Positions 1-7,672 of a DNA stretch of 64,000 nucleotides are shown here, one piece after another. Every line of letters starts with the position of its first letter. The first letter of the stretch is position 1. The translations under genes were made by a program, and so were the position numbers. The notes under the pieces were generated by a model, which was given only the letters and a program-made list of their open reading frames with translations, had not been told where the DNA came from and did no database searches. The DNA is from Collinsella sp. AF33-16 (GTDB taxonomy: Bacteria > Actinomycetota > Coriobacteriia > Coriobacteriales > Coriobacteriaceae): assembly GCF_003475325.1 (NCBI RefSeq), contig NZ_QRQC01000009.1, forward strand, positions 30,074 to 94,073, read 5' to 3'.

Positions 1-1497
1 ACCAACGATATCGACACGCTGCGCCAGATGATCAGCCAGTCGCTGCCCAACCTGCTTTTGACGGTCATCATCATCTGCTCGGTGTTCTTTATCATGCTGT
101 ACTACAGCGTGTGGATGTGCCTGGTCATTGTGGCAGGCGTCACCTTTATGACCTTTATGACCAAGCTCCTCGGCTCCAACTCCGCGCGGTTCTTTATCGC
201 GCAGCAGACCGAACTCGGCGTGGTCGAGGGCCACATCGAGGAGGTTATGAACGGCCAGAAAGTCGTCAAGGCGTTCTGCCACGAATCTGCCGCCGAGGCC
301 GATTTCGATGAGCGCAACGAGAAACTCTTCGAAGTCTCGCAGAAGGCCAACATGTACGCCAACATCCTCATGCCCATCCTTATGAACCTGGGCAACCTGC
401 TCTACGTGCTGGTCGCACTGGCCGGCGGCATTTTCTTGGCGCTGGGCGTGCCCAACCTGAGCATCTCGGGCATGGGCCTGTCCATTGCCGTCGTGGTGCC
501 GTTCCTTAACATGACCAGGCAGTTCTGCGGGCAGATCGGCCAGATCTCGCAGCAGATCAACGCCGTGGTCATGGGCCTTGCCGGCGCCGACCGCATCTTT
601 GAGCTCATCGACGAGGAGCCCGAGGCCGACGAGGGCTACGTGACGCTCGTCAACGCGCAGGTGAACCCCGAGACCTGGGAGCTCGAGGAAGCCGACCACC
701 ACACCGGCATGTGGGCGTGGAAGCATCCGCACCGCGCAACCGGCGAGATTGAGTACGTGCCGCTGCGTGGCGACCTGGTCATGGACAACGTCGACTTTGG
801 CTACACGCCCGACCACGAGGTGCTGCACGGCGTGTCCGTATTTGCCAAGCCGGGCCAGAAGGTCGCGTTTGTCGGCGCCACCGGTGCCGGCAAGACGACC
901 ATCACCAACCTCATCAACCGCTTCTATGACATCGCCGACGGCAAGATTCGCTACGACGGCATCAACGTCAACAAGATTCGCAAGTCCGACCTGCGCCGTT
1001 CGCTGGGCGTAGTGCTGCAGGATGTGAACCTGTTCACCGGCACCGTGATGGACAACATCCGCTACGGTAACCTGAATGCCACCGACGAGGAGTGCATCAA
1101 GGCCGCCAAGCTCGCCGGCGCGGACGACTTTATCACCCGCCTGCCCGACGGCTATGACACCATGCTCACCGGCAACGGCGCCCAGCTGTCGCAGGGCCAG
1201 CGCCAGCTGATTTCGATCGCGCGCGCCGCCGTCGCCGATCCGCCGGCGATGATTCTGGACGAGGCCACATCGAGCATCGATACCCGCACCGAGGCCATCG
1301 TGCAGGCAGGCATGGACAAGCTCATGGAGGGTCGCACGACGTTTGTCATCGCGCACCGCCTCTCTACCGTGCGCAACTCCGATGCGATCATCTGCCTGGA
1401 CCACGGCCGCATCATCGAGCGTGGCAACCACGACGAGCTGATCGCCAAGCGCGGGTATTACTACCAGCTCTATACCGGAGCGTTTGAGCTGGAGTAG
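1..1497 (+). CDS. ABC exporter half-transporter (membrane domain + ATPase), 5' end outside window
   Basis: The last 498 codons of a type IV ABC exporter subunit; the frame is open from base 1, so the start lies to the left. Hydrophobic membrane segments fill the first 190 or so residues. The ATPase follows, with Walker A GATGAGKTT (about 874-900), signature LSQGQ (1186-1200), Walker B MILDEATSSID and the switch histidine in IAHRLS. An insert of about 50 residues rich in Trp and His (MWAWKHPH) separates the membrane part from the ATPase. The catalytic residues are intact. In the two complete exporter pairs of this window the intact subunit is always the second gene of the pair, so a partner with a degenerate site probably lies just upstream. 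Substrate unknown. Confidence 0.93.
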   Translation, partial: TNDIDTLRQMISQSLPNLLLTVIIICSVFFIMLYYSVWMCLVIVAGVTFMTFMTKLLGSNSARFFIAQQTELGVVEGHIEEVMNGQKVVKAFCHESAAEADFDERNEKLFEVSQKANMYANILMPILMNLGNLLYVLVALAGGIFLALGVPNLSISGMGLSIAVVVPFLNMTRQFCGQIGQISQQINAVVMGLAGADRIFELIDEEPEADEGYVTLVNAQVNPETWELEEADHHTGMWAWKHPHRATGEIEYVPLRGDLVMDNVDFGYTPDHEVLHGVSVFAKPGQKVAFVGATGAGKTTITNLINRFYDIADGKIRYDGINVNKIRKSDLRRSLGVVLQDVNLFTGTVMDNIRYGNLNATDEECIKAAKLAGADDFITRLPDGYDTMLTGNGAQLSQGQRQLISIARAAVADPPAMILDEATSSIDTRTEAIVQAGMDKLMEGRTTFVIAHRLSTVRNSDAIICLDHGRIIERGNHDELIAKRGYYYQLYTGAFELE

Positions 1498-1587
1498 GAC
1501 CGGTTACTGACGGAGGGTGCCCCGGGGGCGGCGGGGCACTCTCCTACGCGCAATCAGCCCGTCGTTTAGAACGGAATAAAAGTTAGT

Positions 1588-1620
1588 GAGGCCCTGGCCG
1601 GTTGGCCAGGGCCTCTTTTT
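1588..1620 (+). terminator. Rho-independent terminator after the ABC exporter gene
   Basis: A perfect 12-bp stem (1588-1599 with 1604-1615) closes on a GGTT loop and is followed by five Ts. It sits between the exporter gene and the converging diguanylate cyclase gene. No T-run follows on the minus strand, so it mainly serves the plus strand. Confidence 0.9.
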
Positions 1621-1626
1621 ACGGGC

Positions 1627-2717
1627 TTACCGTTCCTCGCGTTGCGGCACGGCCGCCTCGGCTGTCTTCACGCGGTTCTTGTCGATGTACATGTTTTTGT
1701 CGGCCTGGGAAAAGAGCTCGCGCATCGTAGGCGGTTCATCAAAATCACTGGAAAGCGCGTAGCCCACCGCATAGCTAATAGGCATGTCGGGGTGAGCCTC
1801 GGAATACTCGTTCACGTTCGCACGGACCCGAGCGAGACGGGACTCCACGGCAGCTCGATCGGCATCCCACAGCACCGCGATAAACTCATCGCCGCCGTCG
1901 CGGCCCACAAAGCAGGCCTCGGACGCCACGCGCCCCAGCTGCTGGGCAAAAGAACGGATGTATTCGTCACCCTTCTCGTGGCCAAAGCGGTTATTGACCG
2001 TATGCAGATTATTTAGATCGAAGACACACAGCGCAACGGGCGCTTCAGCGGAAACGGGATGCTCCTGGCCCAAGATTTCCTCGCACTTGTTCTTGTTGGG
2101 CAGTCCCGTAGCTTCGTCGAGATAAACTTTGCTCTGCAGCTCGCGATTGAGCGCGGCAGTGCGTACCGCGCGAACAAGTTCGACCGCAAAGGTCGTCACC
2201 AAGCCACGATGTCGATGATCACCAAGCCCTCGAGATAGTTGAGCGCCGACGCCTTCTCCTGAGAGTAGTCCTCTGCGAGTCGCGTAGCATCGTCGCAAAT
2301 GCCAAAGAACTCCTCGCTCATGGAGATGATGTCGGTGTTCTCGTAGCCGACTTCGCGCACGCGGATAATCTCGGCGCAAAGCTTATCAAAATAGTTTGCA
2401 AGCTCGGTCATCTTTGTCTGATACTCATCGTCGTCGAGACGGACGAGGTTAAGGTCGTCACTTCCGTAACGCAAACCGTTAATGTATGAATCCACGGCTT
2501 TGAGCAGGTCATCTTGAGGTTGGCCCGCGTCCTCGAGCTTAACGATTCGCTGCGTGGTGCCGCGCACCAGACCGGCGTAGTTGACCACGCGCGCCGTGCC
2601 CTGGATATCGGAGACGAGCAGCATAACATTGATGAAGAAGAAGATGAGAACTGCCGTGAGCACCATCATGAGCAGGCGCACCGCCTGGCTGGCCTTCTTG
2701 GCGACAGAAGTATTCAC
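1627..2717 (-). pseudogene. Membrane-anchored diguanylate cyclase (GGDEF), broken by a -1 frameshift
   Basis: The GTG start at 2717 has GGGGAG about 7 nt upstream. The first frame encodes a membrane segment (residues 15-35) and a helical sensor region resembling PilJ/NIT-type ligand-binding domains, then stops at 2196. The second frame carries the GGDEF domain to 1627, including DLNNLHTVNNRFGHEKGDE and the active-site GGDEF. Restoring one base near 2200 joins the two frames into a single 363-residue protein. No RxxD inhibitory site is visible five residues before GGDEF. As written, the sensor cannot be translated together with the cyclase, so the gene is broken unless the missing base is a sequencing error. 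It converges with the ABC gene and lies downstream of the LysR gene on the same strand. Confidence 0.8.
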
Positions 2718-2837
2718 AAGTTTACTCCCCTAAATGGCAAAAGTGCAGGTAGCACACAGTGTGCTGAAATTCACGTGAGGTCAACTCTACCAGATGATTT
2801 TTCTAGGACGGGGATTAAAGAATCATCGACACGATAG

Positions 2838-3716
2838 CTATTTGAGAAGTTGGGCCATGGCGTTGACGAATTTTTGGACTTGGAGGGTGGGCTCAAGCGG
2901 GTAGTGCAAATAGACCGGCACCTCGCGGCCGCATAGGAACGGTACGCCCACAAAGGCCGGGTGCACGCCCGACCACGCTCCGCAGGTGAGCACCGCATCG
3001 CCCTTTTCCTCCGCCTCGTTAAAGAGCGCAAAGTCGAAGCTATCCACGTCGATCACGTCCACACCGCCGTCGGCCAACAGGTCGATGCGCAGGCTGTCCA
3101 TAGCGTCGTTGCCGTGACGGAGCACGCGCAGGCGCATGCCCTCCAGGTCGGCAACCGTGATGCGCGTCTTGCGCGCAAGCGGGCTCGTGCGCGGCACATC
3201 AATATAAAACGGTACGTTGACGATAAGGAGCTTTTGGCAGGCGTCGCCCCAGCGCGGGGTCGAAAAACTCGACTGCACTACATCGACCTCGTGGCCCAAG
3301 CTGCGCATGACGGCCTCGCGCTCGTCATAGAGGTCGCTTACCGGCACGATCTCAAAGCGCAGCGACGGTTCCAGATCGTGGATGCCCGACCACATCGACA
3401 GCGTCTGGCGCCCCGGGCACATCATCGACACGCCCAGGCGTACGGCACCGCCATCGCCCGCCGCGCGTCGGGCACGGCGCAGCGCGTCCTCGGACTGCCG
3501 CATGATTGAGCGCGCGTCGTCCACCAGCAGTGCGCCGGCCGGCGTCACCTTGACGCCCGAGTGCGAGCGTTCGAACAGCGTGATGCCGAACTCGGCCTCG
3601 AAACCCGACACCTGCTTGACGAGCGCCGGGGTCGACACGCGTAATTTTGCCGCCGCACGCGAGAAACTTCCCAGCTCCGCGGCGGCCGATATGGCCTCAA
3701 GTCGTCGATCGTACAC
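2838..3716 (-). CDS. LysR-family transcriptional regulator
   Basis: A 292-residue LysR activator/repressor. The N-terminal winged helix (AAAELGSFSRAAAKLRVSTPALVKQV, within residues 10-40) is followed by a substrate-binding domain that starts near residue 90. I chose the GTG start at 3716 because GGGAG lies 6 nt upstream of it; the longer frame from 3749 has no such site and adds 11 basic residues not typical of the family. The gene is divergent from the SDR/MFS/Gfo operon at 3949-7264, and a 27-bp palindrome lies between them, so it most likely controls that operon. The effector is unknown, though it should relate to the operon's substrate. Confidence 0.88.
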   Translation of the reverse strand: MYDRRLEAISAAAELGSFSRAAAKLRVSTPALVKQVSGFEAEFGITLFERSHSGVKVTPAGALLVDDARSIMRQSEDALRRARRAAGDGGAVRLGVSMMCPGRQTLSMWSGIHDLEPSLRFEIVPVSDLYDEREAVMRSLGHEVDVVQSSFSTPRWGDACQKLLIVNVPFYIDVPRTSPLARKTRITVADLEGMRLRVLRHGNDAMDSLRIDLLADGGVDVIDVDSFDFALFNEAEEKGDAVLTCGAWSGVHPAFVGVPFLCGREVPVYLHYPLEPTLQVQKFVNAMAQLLK

Positions 3717-3808
3717 GTCAATCTCCCGTTTTCGCGCCTGTGGCCACATGGTGCCGCAGGGGGTTGTTTTCGCAGGTCACGCACTCAATTGAACATGAAC
3801 CGCATTAC

Positions 3809-3835
3809 ATGGCGTAAACCTGCGGTTAACGCCAT
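3809..3835. promoter_or_regulatory. 27-bp palindromic operator in the LysR/SDR divergent region
   Basis: Two 12-nt arms flank a TGC centre, and 11 of 12 positions pair. The inner part fits the LysR T-N11-A rule. It lies 93 bp upstream of the LysR start and about 115 bp upstream of the SDR start, immediately upstream of the candidate -35 of the SDR operon, where LysR proteins usually bind to activate. Confidence 0.65.
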
Positions 3836-3851
3836 TCTAACAAATATGCAA

Positions 3852-3880
3852 TTCACCTGCGTAAATGCAAAGCATACGAT
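3852..3880 (+). promoter_or_regulatory. Candidate promoter of the SDR/MFS/Gfo operon
   Basis: TTCACC (3852-3857) and TACGAT (3875-3880) are separated by 17 bp. Each matches the sigma-70 consensus at four of six positions, as expected for an activator-dependent promoter. Between it and the gene, GTGGGTCG (3898-3905) and CGACCCAC (3915-3922) can form an 8-bp leader hairpin just before an AGGAGG. Confidence 0.45.
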
Positions 3881-3948
3881 AACCAGCGAAAACCACGTGG
3901 GTCGATTAATGGGAGCGACCCACAGGAGGCACAAGAAGGGAAGTTCCT

Positions 3949-4830
3949 ATGAGCAATTGGCTTAAGCTCGAGGGCGATGTCTGCGCCGTTACCGGCGCAC
4001 TCGGCGGTATGGGCGTCGAGATTTGCCGCGAGTTCGCCCGCAACGGCGCCAACGTCGTCCTGCTCGATCTGGACGAGGAGAAGGTCAAGGCCGCGGCCGC
4101 CGACCTCGCCGCCGAGTTTGGCATCCACGCCGAGGGCTACAAGATGAACGCCACCGACGAGGCCGAGGTTCAGGCCGCCGTCGATGCCACCATCGCCGAC
4201 TTCGGCCGCGTCGACGTCCTCGTCAATACCGCCGGCATCCTGCGCTTCGCAGCCATGGAGGACCTGCCGCTGAGCGACTGGGAGCAGGTGCTCAACGTCA
4301 ACCTCACCGGTTACTTCATCACCTCGCAGCGCTTTGGTCGCGAGATGATCAAGGCCGGGAAGGGCCGCCTGGTGCACATCTCGACCGTCGCCAGCCACTC
4401 CCCCGAGACGTTCTCGGGCGTGTACAGCTCCACCAAGGCCGGCGTCAACATGATGTCCAAGATGCTAGCCGCCGAGTGGGGTCCCTACGGCGTCCGCTCC
4501 AACTGCGTCGAGCCCTGCTTTGTCAAGACCCCCATGTCGGCGAGCTTTTACGCCGACCCCGAGGTCGAAAAGAGCCGCAGCCGCCTGATCGCCACGCGCC
4601 GCATCGGCGAGGTCAGCGATATCGTCAACGCCGTCATGTTCCTGGCGTCCAAGCGCTCGGACTTTACCACCGGTGACGCGATCAAGGTCGATGGAGGCTT
4701 CTCCAATATGATGGGCGACCTCACCGCCAAGCCCGGCGGCCGTCGAGCCTTTGCCGACAACTACCTCAAGAACAAGGGCGTCGAGCTTTGGTCCGACGAG
4801 TCCGGCGTCGCAAAGCCGACTGACCAGTAA
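3949..4830 (+). CDS. SDR-family NAD(P)-dependent oxidoreductase
   Basis: A 293-residue classical short-chain dehydrogenase. The cofactor motif TGALGGMG is at residues 15-22, the structural NTAG at 93-96 and the catalytic YSSTK at 159-163. At the catalytic serine position the sequence is ST (145-146), and Thr146 has the canonical spacing to the tyrosine, so the active site may use Thr. It is the first gene of an operon with an OFA-like MFS transporter and a Gfo/Idh/MocA oxidoreductase, probably oxidising a hydroxyl group of a sugar- or polyol-like compound brought in by the transporter. It does not resemble the 7-beta-hydroxysteroid dehydrogenase known from Collinsella. Substrate unresolved. 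Confidence 0.9.
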   Translation: MSNWLKLEGDVCAVTGALGGMGVEICREFARNGANVVLLDLDEEKVKAAAADLAAEFGIHAEGYKMNATDEAEVQAAVDATIADFGRVDVLVNTAGILRFAAMEDLPLSDWEQVLNVNLTGYFITSQRFGREMIKAGKGRLVHISTVASHSPETFSGVYSSTKAGVNMMSKMLAAEWGPYGVRSNCVEPCFVKTPMSASFYADPEVEKSRSRLIATRRIGEVSDIVNAVMFLASKRSDFTTGDAIKVDGGFSNMMGDLTAKPGGRRAFADNYLKNKGVELWSDESGVAKPTDQ

Positions 4831-4840
4831 ACCAGCCTGA

Positions 4841-4875
4841 CAGGGAGGCCCCGCGGACGTACCCGCCCCTCCCTG
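4841..4875 (+). other. Intercistronic hairpin between SDR and MFS genes
   Basis: An 8-bp stem, CAGGGAGG (4841-4848) with CCTCCCTG (4868-4875), lies in the 67-nt gap and has no T-run. It may attenuate or stabilise the message rather than end it. Confidence 0.5.
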
Positions 4876-4897
4876 CGCATCGATTAGAAAGAGTCCA

Positions 4898-6154
4898 ATG
4901 GCTTCCACCAACTCCAACAAGGGTCGCGCCGTCGTGCTTTCCGCCGCGTGCGTCACCATGTTCTTCATCAGCTCCATCGCGCTGTATTCCGTCGTGAGCA
5001 AGAACCTGCTCGCCGTCTACCCCGAGTGGTCCAGCGCTCTTACCTGGGCTTTCCCGGTCTTTCAGACCATCATGGCCGTGACGGGCATCTTCGCCGGCCG
5101 CATCTCCGATAAGATCGGCCCCCGCAACGTCGTGATCGCCGCCGCTGTGTGCTACGGCCTGGGCTGGTTCATGTCCGGCACCGTCACCGAACCGTGGCAG
5201 TTCTACCTGTGGTTTTCGCTCGTCGCCGCCATCGGCAACGGCCTGGGCTACAACCCCGCGCTCACCACGGGCCAAAAGTGGTTCATCGACAAGAAGGGCC
5301 TGGCCTCCGGCATCACCCTGGCCGCTTCGACCGCCGGCCCCGCCGTGCTGTCCCCGGTGCTCGCCTCGCTGCTCATCCCGAGCCTGGGCATCTTTGGCGC
5401 CCTTAAGGCGCTCGGCGTTATCTTCTTTGTGATGATCGCCGCCTCCGCCCTGTTCCTGAAGGCCCCCGAGGCCGGTTGGCTGCCCGAGGGTTTTGAGGCC
5501 CCCAAGGGTGGCGCACATGCCGGCACCTTCGGCGACCTCACCCCGGGCGAGATGGTCAAGACCCCGCGCTTCTGGGTCCTCATCATCACCTTCGCCTTTG
5601 CCGCCACCGCGGGCACCCTGCTCGTGGGCAAGGTTGCCTCCATCGCCGCCGTCCAGCTCTTCGCCGACCCCACGAGCGCCGCGGCCGTCGCCCTCGGCGG
5701 CGTGGTCGTCTCCGTCAACACCTGCGCCAACCTGGTCGGCCGCCTGTCCTTTGGTCAGATCATCGACAAGCTCGGCGCCTATAAGTCGCTGCTCATCAGC
5801 CTTGTCGTGACCATCGTCGCGCTCGTCATCATGTCGATGAGCTTTACGCAGAGCATGTTCTTTGTGGCGCTCGCCCTGCTCGGCTTTAGCTTTGGCGCCC
5901 TGCTCGTCATCTACCCGCCGCTCACCGGTGGCGCCTTCGGCACCAGCAACATCGGCGTCAACTACGGCATCATGTTCTTGGGCTACGCCGCTTCTACCTG
6001 GATTAGCCAGCCCATCACCGCCGTGCTGTATCACGCCGAGGCCGGCAGCGCCGCCTACCAGCAGTCCTTCTACGGCGCCATCGTGATCGCCGCCATCGCC
6101 GTCGTGCTCACCGTCTACATGATGGTCTCCGACAGCAAGAAGAAGTCCGCCTAG
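4898..6154 (+). CDS. MFS transporter, oxalate:formate antiporter-like (OFA) family
   Basis: A 418-residue major facilitator with about 12 hydrophobic segments. The loop-2 signature GRISDKIGPRNV follows helix 2, and the stretch NPALTTGQKWF...KGLASGITLAASTAG is typical of OFA-type transporters of small carboxylates and related solutes. It sits between the SDR gene and the Gfo/Idh/MocA gene in the same orientation, so it should carry their substrate or a product. RBS: AGAAAGAG a few bases before ATG. The family includes exchangers as well as proton symporters; the mode cannot be read from sequence. Confidence 0.9.
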   Translation: MASTNSNKGRAVVLSAACVTMFFISSIALYSVVSKNLLAVYPEWSSALTWAFPVFQTIMAVTGIFAGRISDKIGPRNVVIAAAVCYGLGWFMSGTVTEPWQFYLWFSLVAAIGNGLGYNPALTTGQKWFIDKKGLASGITLAASTAGPAVLSPVLASLLIPSLGIFGALKALGVIFFVMIAASALFLKAPEAGWLPEGFEAPKGGAHAGTFGDLTPGEMVKTPRFWVLIITFAFAATAGTLLVGKVASIAAVQLFADPTSAAAVALGGVVVSVNTCANLVGRLSFGQIIDKLGAYKSLLISLVVTIVALVIMSMSFTQSMFFVALALLGFSFGALLVIYPPLTGGAFGTSNIGVNYGIMFLGYAASTWISQPITAVLYHAEAGSAAYQQSFYGAIVIAAIAVVLTVYMMVSDSKKKSA

Positions 6155-6162
6155 TTCTACCG

Positions 6163-6193
6163 ATGTGGCAAAGGGACAGTCCCTTTGCCACAT
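6163..6193. repeat. GGGAC-core palindromic repeat, copy 1
   Basis: A perfect 14-bp inverted repeat with a 3-nt CAG loop lies between the MFS and Gfo genes. It is one of five short hairpins in the window built around (C)AAAGGGAC; the others are at 17029, 19519, 54264 and 63960. It resembles REP-type dispersed palindromes and would also form an mRNA hairpin in this operon. Confidence 0.75.
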
Positions 6194-6223
6194 TCCACCG
6201 GTCACCAGTATTAAGGAGTCGAA

Positions 6224-7264
6224 ATGTCTGAGCTCAACCCCGTCCGCATTGCCGTTATCGGCGCCGGCGCCATGGGCCGCAACCACATCCGCTTTGTCAC
6301 CGAGGAGCCCGAGGCCGAGCTCGTCGCCATCGCCGACGCCTTTGAGGGCGCCCGCGCCACGGCCGAGGCCGCCGGCGTGCCGTTTTACACCGATCCCGCT
6401 CAGATGATGGACGAGGTCAAGCCCGAGGCCGTCATCATCGCCACGCCCAACGACCTGCACCTGGGCGTTGCCCGCGAGGCTGTGAAGCGCAACATCGTGC
6501 CGCTGGTCGAAAAGCCGATCTCCAACGATCTCGAGGATGCCCAGGCCTTCGCCGCCGAGGCCGAGACCGCCGGCGTGCCCGTGCTCGTGGGTCAGCACCG
6601 TCGCCACAACCCCTTCGTCAACAAGGCCAAGGAGATCATCGAGTCCGGCGAGCTGGGCAAGCTCACCGTGTCGAGCTTCCACTACATGATCTATAAGAAT
6701 GACGAGTACTTCGATGTCGAGTGGCGCCGCAAGAAGGGTGCCGGCCCGATTCTGGTCAACCTGGTGCACGACGTCGACCTGCTCCGTTACCTGCTGGGCG
6801 AGCCCGTTGCCGTCCAGGGTATGCAGTCCAGCGCCGCCCGCGGTTTTGAGACCGAGGACTCCGCCGTGGTCAACGTCCGTTTTGCCGATGGCGCGCTCGC
6901 GAGCATGACCATCTCCGACGCCACCGCCAGCCCCTGGAACTGGGAGGCGACCGCCCGCGAGGACCCGCAGTACCGCCCCTTCGACGCCGATGCCTACTTC
7001 ATCGGCGGCACTAAAGGCGCCCTGTCGCTGCCCCGCCTGCACCAGTTCTCCTACGACGGCGCCTCCAACTGGCACAAGCCGCTGCAGATGGAGATCCCGG
7101 CCGTGGACCCGGCGCTGCCGCACAAGATGCAGCTCAAGCACTTTGTGAAGGTTGTCCGCCGCGAGGTCGAGCCCGTCGTGACCCCCGCCGATAACGTCAA
7201 GACGCTCACGCTTCTCAACGCCATCAAGGAGGCCGCCGAGACCGGCCAGCTCGTCGAGCTGTAA
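6224..7264 (+). CDS. Gfo/Idh/MocA-family oxidoreductase
   Basis: A 346-residue NAD(P)-dependent dehydrogenase. The N-terminal Rossmann fold has GAGAMGRNH (residues 11-19), and the family EKP motif (VEKPISND) is near residue 95. The C-terminal substrate domain carries the His/Asp pair in LVHDVDLLRYL. ATG is preceded by AAGGAG. It is the last gene of the SDR-MFS-Gfo operon. Members act on sugars, inositols, dihydrodiols and similar ring alcohols; together with the SDR it suggests sequential oxidation of a polyol or sugar derivative. The exact substrate cannot be assigned. Confidence 0.9.
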   Translation: MSELNPVRIAVIGAGAMGRNHIRFVTEEPEAELVAIADAFEGARATAEAAGVPFYTDPAQMMDEVKPEAVIIATPNDLHLGVAREAVKRNIVPLVEKPISNDLEDAQAFAAEAETAGVPVLVGQHRRHNPFVNKAKEIIESGELGKLTVSSFHYMIYKNDEYFDVEWRRKKGAGPILVNLVHDVDLLRYLLGEPVAVQGMQSSAARGFETEDSAVVNVRFADGALASMTISDATASPWNWEATAREDPQYRPFDADAYFIGGTKGALSLPRLHQFSYDGASNWHKPLQMEIPAVDPALPHKMQLKHFVKVVRREVEPVVTPADNVKTLTLLNAIKEAAETGQLVEL

Positions 7265-7320
7265 TGCCCCAGGGCGGATCGCGGCAAACCCCCTACCGAG
7301 TCCCTCGGTCTGCCCTCGAC

Positions 7321-7370
7321 AAGCCCCTCTTCTTTGCCCCGCGAGCAGCCTCCTGCCCACGGGGCTTTTT
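7321..7370 (+). terminator. Terminator of the SDR/MFS/Gfo operon
   Basis: GCCCCG (7336-7341) pairs with CGGGGC (7360-7365), followed by five Ts. An alternative 7-bp pairing uses AAGCCCC at 7321-7327. Confidence 0.65.
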
Positions 7371-7429
7371 GCTACTTCGCTGACGATTTTTCTGAGACGG
7401 GGGCCTTTTGCACCTCAGCTTGATTCGTT

Positions 7430-7591
7430 CGCCACGAAATGGGCCTATCTACTACGTTTAACCGATCACCCTCAACCATGCCAAATTTCGCGAAATAAAA
7501 ACCGCAGGTAAACAGCTTGCCGATTTTCGGTAAAACCAGGCACGGTCGACCCATACGGTTCAAACGTAGTAGATGGGTCGTTTTCGTGGCG
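7430..7591. repeat. MITE-like inverted-repeat element upstream of tex
   Basis: Arms at 7430-7464 and 7556-7591 are imperfect inverted copies of each other (about 30 of 36 positions); the best-kept part is ATCTACTACGTTT. The interior is about 90 bp of A/T-richer sequence without a gene. It fills most of the 408-bp gap between the Gfo gene and tex, the only other content being the operon terminator and the tex leader. Palindromic arms and lack of coding capacity suggest a miniature mobile element or a structured RNA. Confidence 0.6.
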
Positions 7592-7672
7592 CGGCTCCAA
7601 AACAGTCTTTTGGGACGGGTGGTATCCTTGGTAGCCCTGTGCCGCAAACGCACCTTAAACGCAAGGAGTCCC

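Noticed and set aside
4766..7360. An 864-codon open frame opposite the SDR/MFS/Gfo operon
   Set aside because: Three recognisable genes occupy the other strand; this frame has no ribosome site or family features.
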